A stretch of 64,000 bases of DNA from Lachnospiraceae bacterium (GCA_016283575.1 JAEEND010000025.1:1-64000), one strand, 5' to 3'; positions 7,554-16,602 are shown, numbered from the stretch's first letter. The notes: generated by a model not told the origin, from the letters alone. A program made the numbers and translations.

Positions 7554-9106
7554 GTATTTTAAATGTTGAAAATCTGACTCACGGATTTGGAGACAGAGCG
7601 ATTTTTGAAAATGTCTCCTTCCGTTTACTCAAAGGTGAACATATCGGACTTATCGGCGCCAACGGCGAAGGTAAGTCCACTTTTATGAATATCATTACCG
7701 GGAATCTTATGCCCGATGAAGGTACTATTGAATGGGCCAAGAATGTGAGAGTCGGCTATTTAGACCAGCATACTGTTTTAAATAAAGGCATGACCCTTCG
7801 TGATGTACTGAAATCCGCATTTGATTTTCTTTTTGATTGGGAAAAGAAAATGAATGAGATATGCGACAAAATGGGAGATGCGACCGAAGATGAGCTGAAT
7901 CAGTATATGGAAGAGCTTGGAACCATTCAAGAGCTTCTTGATCATCACGATTTTTATCTTATAGATTCTAAGATTGAGGAAGTTTCAAGAGCTTTGGGAC
8001 TTTTGGATTTAGGGCTTGATAAGGATGTGACTGAATTAAGCGGCGGCCAGCGAACCAAGCTTTTAATGGCTAAGCTGTTACTTCAAAAGCCGGATATTCT
8101 TCTTCTTGATGAACCAACCAACTATCTTGATAAAGAACATATCGATTGGCTTAAGCGCTATTTAAATGATTATGAGAATGCTTTTATATTAATCTCTCAT
8201 GATATTCCCTTTTTAAATTCCGTTGTGAATCTTATATATCACATGGACAATCGCGAACTGAACCGTTATGTAGGTGATTACGATAAATTCCTGGAAGTAT
8301 ATGAGATGAAAAAATCTCAGCTTGAAGCAGCTTATAACAAGCAGCAAAAAGAAATTGCGGATCTTAAGGATTTCGTCGCGAGAAACAAAGCCCGCGTAGC
8401 CACAAGAAATATGGCTATGTCCCGCCAGAAGAAGCTTGATAAGATGGATGTTATCGAGCTTGCACAGGAAAAACCCAAGCCTGAATTTAATTTTAAAGAA
8501 GCGCGGACTCCCAGTCGTATTCTTTTTGAGACTCACGACCTTGTAATCGGTTATGATGAACCTTTATCGAAACCTTTAAACATTTCCATGGAAAGAAATG
8601 AAAAGATAGTGATCACGGGCGCCAATGGTATAGGTAAGACTACCCTGCTTAAGAGTATACTCGGTCTTATCCCTTCCCTTTCCGGCTCTGTTACTCTTGG
8701 TGACTATTTATCAATTGGCTATTTTGAGCAGGAAATGGATCAAAACATTAAGACCACCTGTATAGAGGAAATCTGGAATGAATTCCCCGGCTTTTCACAA
8801 TATGGAGTGCGCTCCGCTCTAGCGAAGTGCGGCCTCACCACAAAGCATATCGAATCTCTTGTGAGAGTATTAAGCGGTGGTGAGCAGGCTAAAGTCCGCC
8901 TATGTAAGCTTATAAATCGTGAAAGTAATTTATTGGTTTTGGATGAACCTACCAATCACCTTGATGTAGATGCAAAGGCTGAACTTAAAAGAGCACTTAA
9001 GGCTTATAAGGGAAGCATACTTATGGTCTGCCACGAGCCTGATTTCTATGATGGTCTTGCAACCGGGATTCTTGATGCAGGTGAGTTTACTACGAAAATA
9101 CTGTAA
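7550..9106 (+). CDS. ABC-F family ATPase
   Basis: A 518-residue soluble protein with two ABC ATPase domains and no membrane segment. The first has Walker A GANGEGKST (residues 37-45) and LSGGQ followed by LLLDEPTNYLD; the second has GANGIGKTT, LSGGE and LVLDEPTNHLD. A charged linker around residues 240-310 separates them. ABC-F proteins act on the ribosome as translation factors or antibiotic-protection factors. Nothing here identifies a resistance subtype, and the size fits the YkpA/YbiT-like housekeeping group. It begins with TTG overlapping the antiporter stop, with AAGGAGG upstream, and ends before a strong terminator. Confidence 0.9.
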   Translation: MSILNVENLTHGFGDRAIFENVSFRLLKGEHIGLIGANGEGKSTFMNIITGNLMPDEGTIEWAKNVRVGYLDQHTVLNKGMTLRDVLKSAFDFLFDWEKKMNEICDKMGDATEDELNQYMEELGTIQELLDHHDFYLIDSKIEEVSRALGLLDLGLDKDVTELSGGQRTKLLMAKLLLQKPDILLLDEPTNYLDKEHIDWLKRYLNDYENAFILISHDIPFLNSVVNLIYHMDNRELNRYVGDYDKFLEVYEMKKSQLEAAYNKQQKEIADLKDFVARNKARVATRNMAMSRQKKLDKMDVIELAQEKPKPEFNFKEARTPSRILFETHDLVIGYDEPLSKPLNISMERNEKIVITGANGIGKTTLLKSILGLIPSLSGSVTLGDYLSIGYFEQEMDQNIKTTCIEEIWNEFPGFSQYGVRSALAKCGLTTKHIESLVRVLSGGEQAKVRLCKLINRESNLLVLDEPTNHLDVDAKAELKRALKAYKGSILMVCHEPDFYDGLATGILDAGEFTTKIL

Positions 9107-9128
9107 TTGTATATTTAAGATTTAAAAT

Positions 9129-9160
9129 AAAAAGAACATGCTTTAGGCATGTTCTTTTTT
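9129..9160. terminator. Bidirectional terminator
   Basis: A perfect stem (AAGAACATGC / GCATGTTCTT, loop TTTAG) is flanked by A and T runs, so it can end both the rightward ABC-F transcript and the leftward tRNA-Arg transcript. Confidence 0.9.
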
Positions 9161-9161
9161 A

Positions 9162-9233
9162 CGCTCCCAGCCGGAATCGAACCAGCAACAGACCCTTAGG
9201 AGGGGCCCGTTATATCCATTTAACTATGAGAGC
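9162..9233 (-). tRNA. tRNA-Arg (anticodon CCT)
   Basis: A 72-base tRNA read leftward. The acceptor stem GCTCTCA pairs with TGGGAGC (one G-T pair) with discriminator G. The anticodon loop CTCCTAA gives CCT, decoding AGG. The T loop is TTCGATT. No CCA is encoded. Its first 14 bases are also the last codons and stop of the upstream protein gene (stop at 9220-9222), so the tRNA must be cut from a shared transcript or start within that gene. Confidence 0.95.
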
Positions 9234-10116
9234 TTTTATCTGCAAGTCTTCCTAACAACCAGATGATACCTTTAAAACGTCGTCCGATTGCAGGTTCTCC
9301 GAATAAATCTTTTTTATTTATGCATATTACGATGGGAACACCGTTACATTCTACAGTTAATTTGTAGACCTTTTCTTTTGTAATGGAATTTTCAAGCTCT
9401 GTAAGCTCAGTAATCTCACCAAGAACAGAATATTGATCGCATTCCATTCCGTAAGGCATAAAGGAAGAATCCACGAGGGAGTAAACATCATGCTTCTTCA
9501 CTTTTTGGGTGATGGTGGAATAGAAATCCATATCATCAAGAGTCAAGGTTTCGAGTGCATCTTCATCGCCCATCCGCGCTGCTTCTATCAACAAATATCG
9601 CTTTTTATCTTTCTCTTCAAGATCCGATTTTTCAGCCTCGTTCTTTATTATAGGCATCATGATGGTACCTTGCAAGGACAAACCTGATAAAATCAGATTC
9701 TTTTTTACTTCATGTTCTTTTGCAAAATCATGATGCACCAGATAATCGATCCGATCCATTAAATAATAGATCATGGAGATTCCGACTCGGCTGTCTTCGC
9801 AGATCCCTGCAAAAGAAATTTTATCTGAGTGGCGGGCAATTACCGACTTTTCTTTAGAAGCGACCCTGCTTCCCTCAACATAAGGGAAGCAGTAATCGTA
9901 ATCAAACTCGTTACCGTTATCTAATTCACCTGATATAACTATTCCCATTCCGGGAGCAAATTCTTTTATATAATCCGCATAAAGAATGTCGCCCACGGAT
10001 GCTGTCTTAAAAGTCGTATAGTCGTTATCTACAACGCCTTTTACCAGTTTCATCAGATCTTTTTTATTATTAAGATTACTAAAACCGATTGCTTGAAAAT
10101 ACCTATGCATAGGCAA
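9220..10116 (-). CDS. DUF3881-like protein of unknown function
   Basis: A 298-residue soluble protein starting MPMHRYFQAIGFSN. The order of blocks (RYFQAIGFS at the N terminus, DYDYCFPYVEG near residue 75, CEDSRVGISMIYYL near 110) and its place next to serS match the DUF3881 family of Lachnospiraceae as I remember it; no function is established. No catalytic motif is evident. Its final codons run into the tRNA-Arg gene, the stop being inside the tRNA acceptor/D-arm region. It lies 15 bases downstream of serS and is likely in the same operon. Confidence 0.78.
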   Translation of the reverse strand: MPMHRYFQAIGFSNLNNKKDLMKLVKGVVDNDYTTFKTASVGDILYADYIKEFAPGMGIVISGELDNGNEFDYDYCFPYVEGSRVASKEKSVIARHSDKISFAGICEDSRVGISMIYYLMDRIDYLVHHDFAKEHEVKKNLILSGLSLQGTIMMPIIKNEAEKSDLEEKDKKRYLLIEAARMGDEDALETLTLDDMDFYSTITQKVKKHDVYSLVDSSFMPYGMECDQYSVLGEITELTELENSITKEKVYKLTVECNGVPIVICINKKDLFGEPAIGRRFKGIIWLLGRLADKSSHS

Positions 10117-10131
10117 TTCCTCTTCTACGAT

Positions 10132-11409
10132 TTATTTGATTACTTTCTTTCCGCCCATATAAGGCTGTAATACTTCAGGAATCGTGATGGATCCGTCTGC
10201 CTGTAAGTGATTCTCCAGGAAAGCAATTAACATTCTGGGAGGAGCAACTACAGTATTATTGAGTGTATGAGCAAAATAGTTTCCGTTTTCACCCTTAACT
10301 CTTATCTTAAGTCTTCTTGCCTGAGCGTCACCGAGGTTGGAGCAGGAACCTACTTCGAAATACTTCTTCTGTCTGGGAGACCAAGCTTCTACATCGTAGG
10401 ACTTAACCTTTAAGTCAGCAAGGTCACCGGAACAACACTCGATGGTTCTTACGGGAATATCCATTGATCTGAATAAATCTACGGTATTCTGCCACAATTT
10501 ATCAAACCACATGGGTGATTCTTCAGGCTTACATACAACGATCATTTCCTGTTTTTCGAACTGGTGAATTCTGTATACACCACGCTCTTCTATACCATGC
10601 GCACCTTTTTCTTTTCTGAAGCAGGGTGAATAGCTGGTAAGTGTCAATGGAAGATTTGCTTCGGGTGTAATTGTATCGATGAACTTACCGATCATGGAGT
10701 GTTCACTGGTACCGATTAAGTATAAATCTTCGCCTTCAATCTTATACATCATGGCATCCATTTCGGCAAAGCTCATTACACCGGTTACTACATTGGATCT
10801 GATCATGAAGGGAGGTACGCAATATGTGAAGCCTCTGTCGATCATGAAATCTCTTGCATAAGAAATTACTGCGGAGTGAAGTCTTGCAATATCACCCATT
10901 AAATAATAAAATCCGTTTCCGGCAACTTTTCTTGCGCTGTCTAAGTCAATGCCGTTGAGTTTTTCCATAATATCAGTATGATAGGGAATTTCAAAATCAG
11001 GAACAACGGGTTCTCCGTATTTCTTGATTTCCACGTTTTCGGAATCATCTTTACCGATGGGAACAGAAGGATCGATGATATTTGGAATTACCATCATGAT
11101 CTTTAACTGTTTCTCTTCATATTCCTTCTGCGCTTCTTCAAGCTTTACAAGCTTTTCTGCATCGAGAGCAACCTGCTTCTTAATTTCTTCAGCTTCTTCT
11201 TTTTTGCCCTGAGCCATTAACGCACCGATCTGTTTGGAAAGCTTATTCTTATTAGCCTTTAATTCGTCGGCTTCCTGCTGAGCTTTTCTTCTCTTTTCGT
11301 CCAGTTCGATTACTTCATCAACAAGAGGAAGCTTTTCATCCTGGAATTTTTTCTTGATGTTTTCTTTTACCGCATCAGGATTCTCTCTTAAAAACTTTAT
11401 GTCTATCAT
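10132..11409 (-). CDS. serS: Seryl-tRNA synthetase
   Basis: A 425-residue class II synthetase, the usual length. The N-terminal ~110 residues form the long antiparallel coiled-coil arm that grips the long variable arm of tRNA-Ser. The catalytic domain shows motif 2 in CFRKEKGAHGIEERGVYRIHQF and motif 3 in VAPPRMLIAFLENH. It charges serine onto tRNA-Ser in the cytoplasm. No T-box leader is seen upstream; the gene begins 17 bases after the HD-GYP gene and probably shares its transcript. Confidence 0.97.
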   Translation of the reverse strand: MIDIKFLRENPDAVKENIKKKFQDEKLPLVDEVIELDEKRRKAQQEADELKANKNKLSKQIGALMAQGKKEEAEEIKKQVALDAEKLVKLEEAQKEYEEKQLKIMMVIPNIIDPSVPIGKDDSENVEIKKYGEPVVPDFEIPYHTDIMEKLNGIDLDSARKVAGNGFYYLMGDIARLHSAVISYARDFMIDRGFTYCVPPFMIRSNVVTGVMSFAEMDAMMYKIEGEDLYLIGTSEHSMIGKFIDTITPEANLPLTLTSYSPCFRKEKGAHGIEERGVYRIHQFEKQEMIVVCKPEESPMWFDKLWQNTVDLFRSMDIPVRTIECCSGDLADLKVKSYDVEAWSPRQKKYFEVGSCSNLGDAQARRLKIRVKGENGNYFAHTLNNTVVAPPRMLIAFLENHLQADGSITIPEVLQPYMGGKKVIK

Positions 11410-11426
11410 TACTGTAGACTCCTTTC

Positions 11427-12479
11427 CTACATGATAACCTTTTCAATATATACATTATGAACCTCTATAAGGTCACAAGTTATTTCTTCCGTAATCTGTT
11501 CTCCGTCTTTATTCTTTACAAGTCGCAAAACCGGTCTCTCGGGAAATCCTTTGTTCTGACTTATTACCACGCCGAGTTCGCCGGTATTTAACATACAGAT
11601 GGTACCGGCAGGGTAGACCGCGGTAAATTCCAGCAATGCAGCCACTACTTCTTCATCAAATTTGACTCTTGATGAAATCTTCAAATACTCAACGGCTTCA
11701 TAAACTCTGGCACGTCTGAATCCTATTCCACAGATCATTTCGTCAAAAGCTTCCGCTGCTTGCAGAATCTTTGAGCTCAAACTGAACCTCGTTTTTTTCA
11801 AGGGATACCCTGAACCATCAAGACGCTCATGATGCTCAAATATGATTTCTTTTGCATTCTCTGAAAGCCAACCTGCCTTTTCTATGGCTGAATAACCGTA
11901 AGCAGGGTGTTTAAGGTATTCTTCTTTTTCATGATTTCCCATTTCATCTACGTTGACATTTGAATAATTGAAATCAAAATAACGTAATCCGATGTCGTGG
12001 AAAATTGATGCCACCGCCAGATCGTGTACCTCTGCACGGTCCAATTTTAATTTAAGCGCAACCAAAGTTGAAATGGAGCAAACACTGATAGAATGCTCAT
12101 ATATATCGGCGGATCGCTCCATAATATCGTAAATCTGAGTCAGAACTTCTTCATTATCTAAGATCTCTGTTATTATGTTGTCCGCGGTTGTTGCCAGTTC
12201 TTCAAGTTCTGAAGAATCATTGTAAACATGTCTTTCTAAAACAGAACGGACTTTTTCCTTAAACAGATCTTCAACATCCTCTTTTAAGATGGCAACCTGT
12301 TTCGGCTCCAGTCGTTTGTCTTCAATAAAAACTTCGTCAATACCTAGCTGCTTTATCTTCTCCACATATTCAGGTTTAAGTATTGTTCCGATAGCAAGTA
12401 ATTCCTGATAGTTAGAAGTCATAATGGGTCTTGCAAGCTTCTCGGTTCCGACCAAATCATCAATCTTGCATAGTTTCAT
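11427..12479 (-). CDS. HD-GYP domain protein, probable cyclic-di-GMP phosphodiesterase
   Basis: A 350-residue protein with an N-terminal ~130 residue region rich in charged helices, then an HD-GYP domain: FHDIG near residue 160, a second His block HHERLDGSGYP carrying the GYP signature, and a C-terminal beta region (residues ~280-350). HD-GYP enzymes hydrolyse cyclic-di-GMP to GMP or pGpG, acting on the switch between motile and surface-attached life. No receiver domain or membrane segment is seen. Its place between parB/DUF4446 and serS is not an obvious functional link. Confidence 0.88.
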   Translation of the reverse strand: MKLCKIDDLVGTEKLARPIMTSNYQELLAIGTILKPEYVEKIKQLGIDEVFIEDKRLEPKQVAILKEDVEDLFKEKVRSVLERHVYNDSSELEELATTADNIITEILDNEEVLTQIYDIMERSADIYEHSISVCSISTLVALKLKLDRAEVHDLAVASIFHDIGLRYFDFNYSNVNVDEMGNHEKEEYLKHPAYGYSAIEKAGWLSENAKEIIFEHHERLDGSGYPLKKTRFSLSSKILQAAEAFDEMICGIGFRRARVYEAVEYLKISSRVKFDEEVVAALLEFTAVYPAGTICMLNTGELGVVISQNKGFPERPVLRLVKNKDGEQITEEITCDLIEVHNVYIEKVIM

Positions 12480-12509
12480 TATTGTTCTCCTGTTTCCCCT
12501 GTCGAATAG

Positions 12510-13019
12510 CTATACTCCCATAGCTATATTCAAGGCTTTTTGCTCTTCCTCTCCAAGCTGAAGATCGCATTTTCCATTCTTTATTTTTTTGGTGTAGGTA
12601 TAGCAGCCTTCACCTCCATGAACGGAATTAAGAATGAAGCCATCATTTCTTTCATCAAGAAGTGCAATTGAAAAGCTTAATTCTCCACCCATCTGGGCAA
12701 ATGCGTTGTATTTAACGACTCCAACTTTCTGGAAGGCATTTTCCATTCTCTTATAAAGAACACGGATATCTTTTTTGTTTCTGTCCACTGTATCTCTTAA
12801 AGCTTCGTTCTCAACAAAAAGGCTCCCGATCTCTTTTTCAAGGCTTTTAGCATCCTTTCCGGCTGTAAAGCGAAGATATCTCTTTTTTAGTTTACATAAC
12901 TTAACTGCCGTCGAAATGCTTATTATAAAAAGAACCAATACAAGTCCCAGCAATGCTATTACATATATACCGGGATCAATATTTGATAAACCAAGAGAGT
13001 TTAATATATTGGATTCCAT
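12510..13019 (-). CDS. DUF4446 family membrane protein
   Basis: A 169-residue protein with one N-terminal membrane segment (about residues 18-38, LLGLVLVLFIIS...), a basic coiled-coil stretch, then a compact C-terminal domain containing KVGVVKYNAFAQMGGELSFSIALLD. That block and the position right after parB match DUF4446, a family of unknown role common in Clostridia. It has AAGGAG before the ATG and lies 14 bases downstream of parB, implying one transcript and perhaps a link to chromosome segregation. Confidence 0.87.
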   Translation of the reverse strand: MESNILNSLGLSNIDPGIYVIALLGLVLVLFIISISTAVKLCKLKKRYLRFTAGKDAKSLEKEIGSLFVENEALRDTVDRNKKDIRVLYKRMENAFQKVGVVKYNAFAQMGGELSFSIALLDERNDGFILNSVHGGEGCYTYTKKIKNGKCDLQLGEEEQKALNIAMGV

Positions 13020-13033
13020 TTTTATCTCCTTAA

Positions 13034-13915
13034 TTATTTTATCTTGTCATAGATTCTGTCTAACTCATCATTGGAGTAGAATTCTATTTCTATCTTGCCG
13101 GCGCCGTTACCCTTACCTGAAATAGATACTTTGGTACCGAGAGATGTTTTTAATTTTTCGGCCATGCTCTCATAGAAGATATTCAACTCTTTGTTTTCTT
13201 CCTTTTTGGGCTTAGCGGGCTTGCTCATTTCTTTGACGATTTTTTCTATATCTCTTACTGATAACTTTTCGTCAAATACTCTCTGAGCCAGAATATATTG
13301 TTCCTCAGGATCCTCTACAGCAAGAAGGGCTCTTGCGTGACCGGTTGAGATCATTTCGTTGATTACCATCTGCTGAACCTTTTCGGAAAGCTTAAGTAAT
13401 CTGATTGAGTTGGTAACGGTGGTTCTGTTTTTAGATACACGCTCCGCTACTTCATCCTGCTTTAAATTAAACTCTTCAAGGAGTCGTTTATAAGCTAAGG
13501 CTTCTTCAATAGGATTCAGGTTTTCACGCTGGATATTTTCTATTAAAGATATTTCTACTATCTCTAAATCGGAATAGTTTCTGATGATTACCGGTACTTC
13601 TTTTAAACCTGCTTTTCTTGCGGCTCTCCATCTACGCTCACCGGCAATTATTTCATAGTGATCTTTTCTATCCTGTACAAGAATAGGCTGAAGTAATCCA
13701 TACTGTTTAATGGACTCAGCTAATTCATCCAGGGCATCCTCATCAAAATTCTTACGAGGCTGTTCTCTGTTTGGCTCAACCATCGTAATCTTTACAACGG
13801 TTACCTCTTCGCCATCAGCTGATTTTTCAATTTCTTTTTCAACAATTGTATCCTGCTGAACAGAGGGTATAAGTAAATCCAGTCCTTTTCCTAATCCGTT
13901 TTTCTTGACAGCCAT
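13034..13915 (-). CDS. parB: Chromosome-partitioning protein ParB (Spo0J)
   Basis: A 293-residue ParB with the usual layout: N-terminal CTP-binding domain including the arginine motif GERRWRAARKAG, a central helix-turn-helix domain (VSKNRTTVTNSIRLLKLS, then STGHARALL) that reads parS, and a C-terminal dimerisation domain after a Lys/Glu linker. CTP-bound ParB clamps load at parS and slide to form the partition complex that organises the origin. It follows parA by ten bases. Two perfect parS sites lie upstream of parA. Confidence 0.96.
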   Translation of the reverse strand: MAVKKNGLGKGLDLLIPSVQQDTIVEKEIEKSADGEEVTVVKITMVEPNREQPRKNFDEDALDELAESIKQYGLLQPILVQDRKDHYEIIAGERRWRAARKAGLKEVPVIIRNYSDLEIVEISLIENIQRENLNPIEEALAYKRLLEEFNLKQDEVAERVSKNRTTVTNSIRLLKLSEKVQQMVINEMISTGHARALLAVEDPEEQYILAQRVFDEKLSVRDIEKIVKEMSKPAKPKKEENKELNIFYESMAEKLKTSLGTKVSISGKGNGAGKIEIEFYSNDELDRIYDKIK

Positions 13916-13925
13916 ATTAATCTCC

Positions 13926-14687
13926 TTATCGTGCGTTAATAATTTCTGCTGCTAAAGTTGCGTATGCTTCCGCACCTGCTGATTTTGGATCATATTTATT
14001 GATAGGCATTCCAAAGCTGGGAGCTTCTGCAAGTCTTATATTTCTGGGTATAACTGTTTCGTAGATTCTCTGTTTGAGAACACTCTTTACATTTTCAACT
14101 ACCTGCATGGAAAGATTTGTTCTCGCATCATACATGGTAAATACCACACCTTCAATTGAAAGGTCCGGATTTAATCTTTCTTTTACAAGATTAACGGTAT
14201 GAATCAGCTGACTTAATCCTTCCAATGCGTAATATTCACACTGGATAGGTACCAATATAGAATCAGCTGTTGTCATAGCATTGATAGTTAACATACTAAG
14301 TGAAGGAGGACAGTCGATGATAATATAATCGAAAGAATCCTTAACCCAATCGATTTCCTTCTTTAATACGAATTCTTTTTTATCTGCATCTAATAATTCT
14401 ATTTCGACTGCTGCAAGATTTACGTTGGAGGGTATGATTGATACTCCATCAACTACATCTTTAATAATGCAGTCGTTAACTGAGCACTCTCCTAAAAGAA
14501 GCTCATATATTGTATTATCTACTTCGTTCTTCTCAATGCCAAAGCCACTGGTGGTATTACCCTGAGGATCGGCATCGATAACCAATACTTTCTTGCCTTT
14601 TTCTGCTAAAGCAGCTGACAAGTTGATAGATGTAGTTGTCTTACCTACTCCACCTTTTTGATTGGCAATTGCTATACACTTTCCCAT
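13926..14687 (-). CDS. parA: Chromosome-partitioning ATPase ParA (Soj)
   Basis: A 253-residue deviant Walker ATPase with KGGVGKTTTS at residues 11-20, DADPQGN near 40, and DYIIIDCPPSL near 115. It binds DNA non-specifically as an ATP dimer and is driven off by ParB, helping move origins; Soj also controls DnaA in B. subtilis. It heads the parA-parB-DUF4446-HD-GYP-serS run on the minus strand. Its promoter region holds the parS cluster, so ParB binding may influence its transcription. Confidence 0.96.
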   Translation of the reverse strand: MGKCIAIANQKGGVGKTTTSINLSAALAEKGKKVLVIDADPQGNTTSGFGIEKNEVDNTIYELLLGECSVNDCIIKDVVDGVSIIPSNVNLAAVEIELLDADKKEFVLKKEIDWVKDSFDYIIIDCPPSLSMLTINAMTTADSILVPIQCEYYALEGLSQLIHTVNLVKERLNPDLSIEGVVFTMYDARTNLSMQVVENVKSVLKQRIYETVIPRNIRLAEAPSFGMPINKYDPKSAGAEAYATLAAEIINAR

Positions 14688-14745
14688 AATAATTCCTTTT
14701 CATTCTCTATATTTACGCTCGCTTACCGGCGTGCTTATGTATGAT

Positions 14746-14761
14746 TATAGCACGTGAAACA
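14746..14761. promoter_or_regulatory. Degenerate parS site
   Basis: TATAGCACGTGAAACA differs at two of the fixed positions from the parS consensus TGTTNCACGTGAAACA. It lies about 60 bases upstream of parA. Half-sites reading TGTTTCACG also occur at 14782-14790 and 14809-14817. Confidence 0.55.
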
Positions 14762-14843
14762 CCTATTATCTACAATAATAATGTTTCACGGCCCTTGATT
14801 AGTATAATGTTTCACGATTTTTGACTACATTTAGGGGGTAAAA

Positions 14844-14859
14844 TGTTTCACGTGAAACA
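14844..14859. promoter_or_regulatory. parS: parS site (perfect)
   Basis: TGTTTCACGTGAAACA is an exact 16-base palindrome matching the B. subtilis parS consensus. It is a ParB loading site close to the replication origin. Confidence 0.95.
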
Positions 14860-14892
14860 TATTTTGTGGTTCCGTTGCCCTAAAGTACTAAA

Positions 14893-14908
14893 TGTTTCAC
14901 GTGAAACA
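14893..14908. promoter_or_regulatory. parS: parS site (perfect)
   Basis: A second exact TGTTTCACGTGAAACA, 33 bases from the first and only three bases from the stop codon of the response-regulator gene. Two perfect sites plus half-sites within about 160 bases form a parS cluster. Confidence 0.95.
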
Positions 14909-14910
14909 CA

Positions 14911-15552
14911 TTAAAGATGTACTAAATCATTACGAATTGCGAAAACAGCAGCCTGAGTACGATCTGTAACGCCTATCTTATCAAAAATATTAGTAATATG
15001 ATTCTTTACAGTTCGCTCACTGATATCATAGAACTCAGCAATATCTTTATTGCTTTTACCTTCTGCAATCGAAGTAAGTATCTGACTTTCTCTTTTTGTA
15101 AGACGCTTTGCTTTCAATTCATTGTTATGTCTCTGGAGTAAACGAGAATTAAGAGCAGTTACCATGGAACGTTCAATATATCTTTCTCCCCCGGCAACTT
15201 CTTTAATAGCATCTATAAGATCATCGGAACTTGAATCCTTAAGGATATATCCGTTAGCACCTGCTTCCATAGCCTTCATAAGATAGTCAACTTCGTTATG
15301 AACTGTCAGCATCAAAATCTTTGTATCCGGATAGTTATCCTTAATATAAGGAATCAACTCAATTCCGGAACCATCCGGAAGATTAATATCTAATACAACA
15401 ACGTCAAAATGTTCACCGGAAAGAAAATCTTTAACCTCTTTACCTGATGAAGCCTGATTTGTAACAGCAATTAAATCATCAAATTCCAAAAGCTGTTTAA
15501 TACCCTCACGAAGCATTTTATGATCATCTGCAAGTAATACTTTGATCTTCAT
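14911..15552 (-). CDS. NarL/DegU-family response regulator
   Basis: A 213-residue two-component regulator. The receiver domain has acidic residues DD at 9-10, the phospho-acceptor Asp at 55 (VVLDINLPDG) and a conserved Lys in LKDSSS. The C-terminal LuxR-type helix-turn-helix (residues ~148-205) carries LTKRESQIL and ISERTVKNHITNI. It is presumably phosphorylated by the kinase encoded just upstream, whose stop overlaps this start. The target genes are unknown. It splits the usual parA-rsmG neighbourhood of this phylum. Confidence 0.92.
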   Translation of the reverse strand: MKIKVLLADDHKMLREGIKQLLEFDDLIAVTNQASSGKEVKDFLSGEHFDVVVLDINLPDGSGIELIPYIKDNYPDTKILMLTVHNEVDYLMKAMEAGANGYILKDSSSDDLIDAIKEVAGGERYIERSMVTALNSRLLQRHNNELKAKRLTKRESQILTSIAEGKSNKDIAEFYDISERTVKNHITNIFDKIGVTDRTQAAVFAIRNDLVHL

Positions 15553-16577
15553 TAATCATTACCATCCTTAAGTGGAATATCTATTATAACCTTTGTACCT
15601 TTATCGGTTTGAGGAAAAGAAATGGAACCATTTACAATAGCAACTCTTTCTTTTACAATCTGCAAACCGTAATGATTTTCTTTATTAAATGATGAATCTG
15701 TTAAGCCAATTCCATCATCAACAACTTCAATAATAATATTCTGAGATCCTGAATATACAGAAACAGAAAGATTCTGTCCCTGGGAATGCTTGATTGCATT
15801 TATGATTAACTCCTGGCAGATACGGAAAACCGTAAGCTGCAGGACATGACTTACATGTTCAATATTATCAATATGATAATTGATTGCCATATCAGTTCTG
15901 GAACTATAATGTTCAATCTGATTTTCAAGAGATTTCTCAAATCCGAAGTCATCAAACTGCATTGGACGAAGGTCGAATATTGTGGACCTAATTTCATCTA
16001 TGGTTTCCTTGACAAGCTTTCTGTTTGTTTCCATCTCAAGCTTCGCTCTGACGGAATCGTAATCCATAAACTTTATGGCTAAATCCAGATTATGCATTAC
16101 AAGAGTTAAGTTCTGTAATACGCCATCATGAAGATCGGCTGCAATTCTCTGTCTGTCTCTTTCCTGAAATGTTAAACAGGTGGTGTCGTGATTAATTTTA
16201 TTTTCTGCAAAAGAAACACTTTCACTTTTCTCTTCGGAAGGAGCTTTATCTTCTAAAGAATCCGACTGAAGCAAAGTAATGGAATCCAGTCTCTTTGTAA
16301 TATCACTTAATTTCTTATAATACTGTTTAATCTCTTCTTCAAGCTCTTCTATATGAGCTTTCTTTTCAAAAATCTGATCTTTATATATCTTAGAAGCACT
16401 TCTTGGTGAAAACATATTATAGTCAGTATCATCCTTACTGGATAATGAATCTATATATTCTTTGTCTTCAGTAATCTGTGATTCAATCTCAGCTATACGA
16501 TTCTGTATCAGCTGCTTATCATCGTAAAAATTCTTCTTAAGTTCCAATATAATGTCGTTGGCACGATTGTCTGTCAT
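15552..16577 (-). CDS. DegS-like sensor histidine kinase
   Basis: A 341-residue cytoplasmic kinase with no membrane segment. Residues ~10-105 form a long coiled coil, as in DegS. The HisKA_3 phospho-acceptor is H150 in ADLHDGVLQN; the ATPase domain follows, with the N box in ELIINAIKHS and the G box VVDDGIGL. It would phosphorylate the adjacent NarL-type regulator. The start at 16577 (MTDNRAN) was chosen because GGAGG lies eight bases upstream and it clears the stop of rsmG; a longer reading overlapping rsmG has no ribosome site. Confidence 0.9.
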   Translation of the reverse strand: MTDNRANDIILELKKNFYDDKQLIQNRIAEIESQITEDKEYIDSLSSKDDTDYNMFSPRSASKIYKDQIFEKKAHIEELEEEIKQYYKKLSDITKRLDSITLLQSDSLEDKAPSEEKSESVSFAENKINHDTTCLTFQERDRQRIAADLHDGVLQNLTLVMHNLDLAIKFMDYDSVRAKLEMETNRKLVKETIDEIRSTIFDLRPMQFDDFGFEKSLENQIEHYSSRTDMAINYHIDNIEHVSHVLQLTVFRICQELIINAIKHSQGQNLSVSVYSGSQNIIIEVVDDGIGLTDSSFNKENHYGLQIVKERVAIVNGSISFPQTDKGTKVIIDIPLKDGND

Positions 16578-16602
16578 TAATTTCCTCCAAATGTTTGTAA
16601 GA

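Noticed and set aside
7550-9106. Antibiotic-resistance ABC-F protein
   Set aside because: Nothing in the linker or length marks a known resistance subgroup; a housekeeping ABC-F is the simpler reading.
11400-11430. T-box leader in front of serS
   Set aside because: Only 17 bases separate serS from the upstream gene, so there is no room for a T-box.
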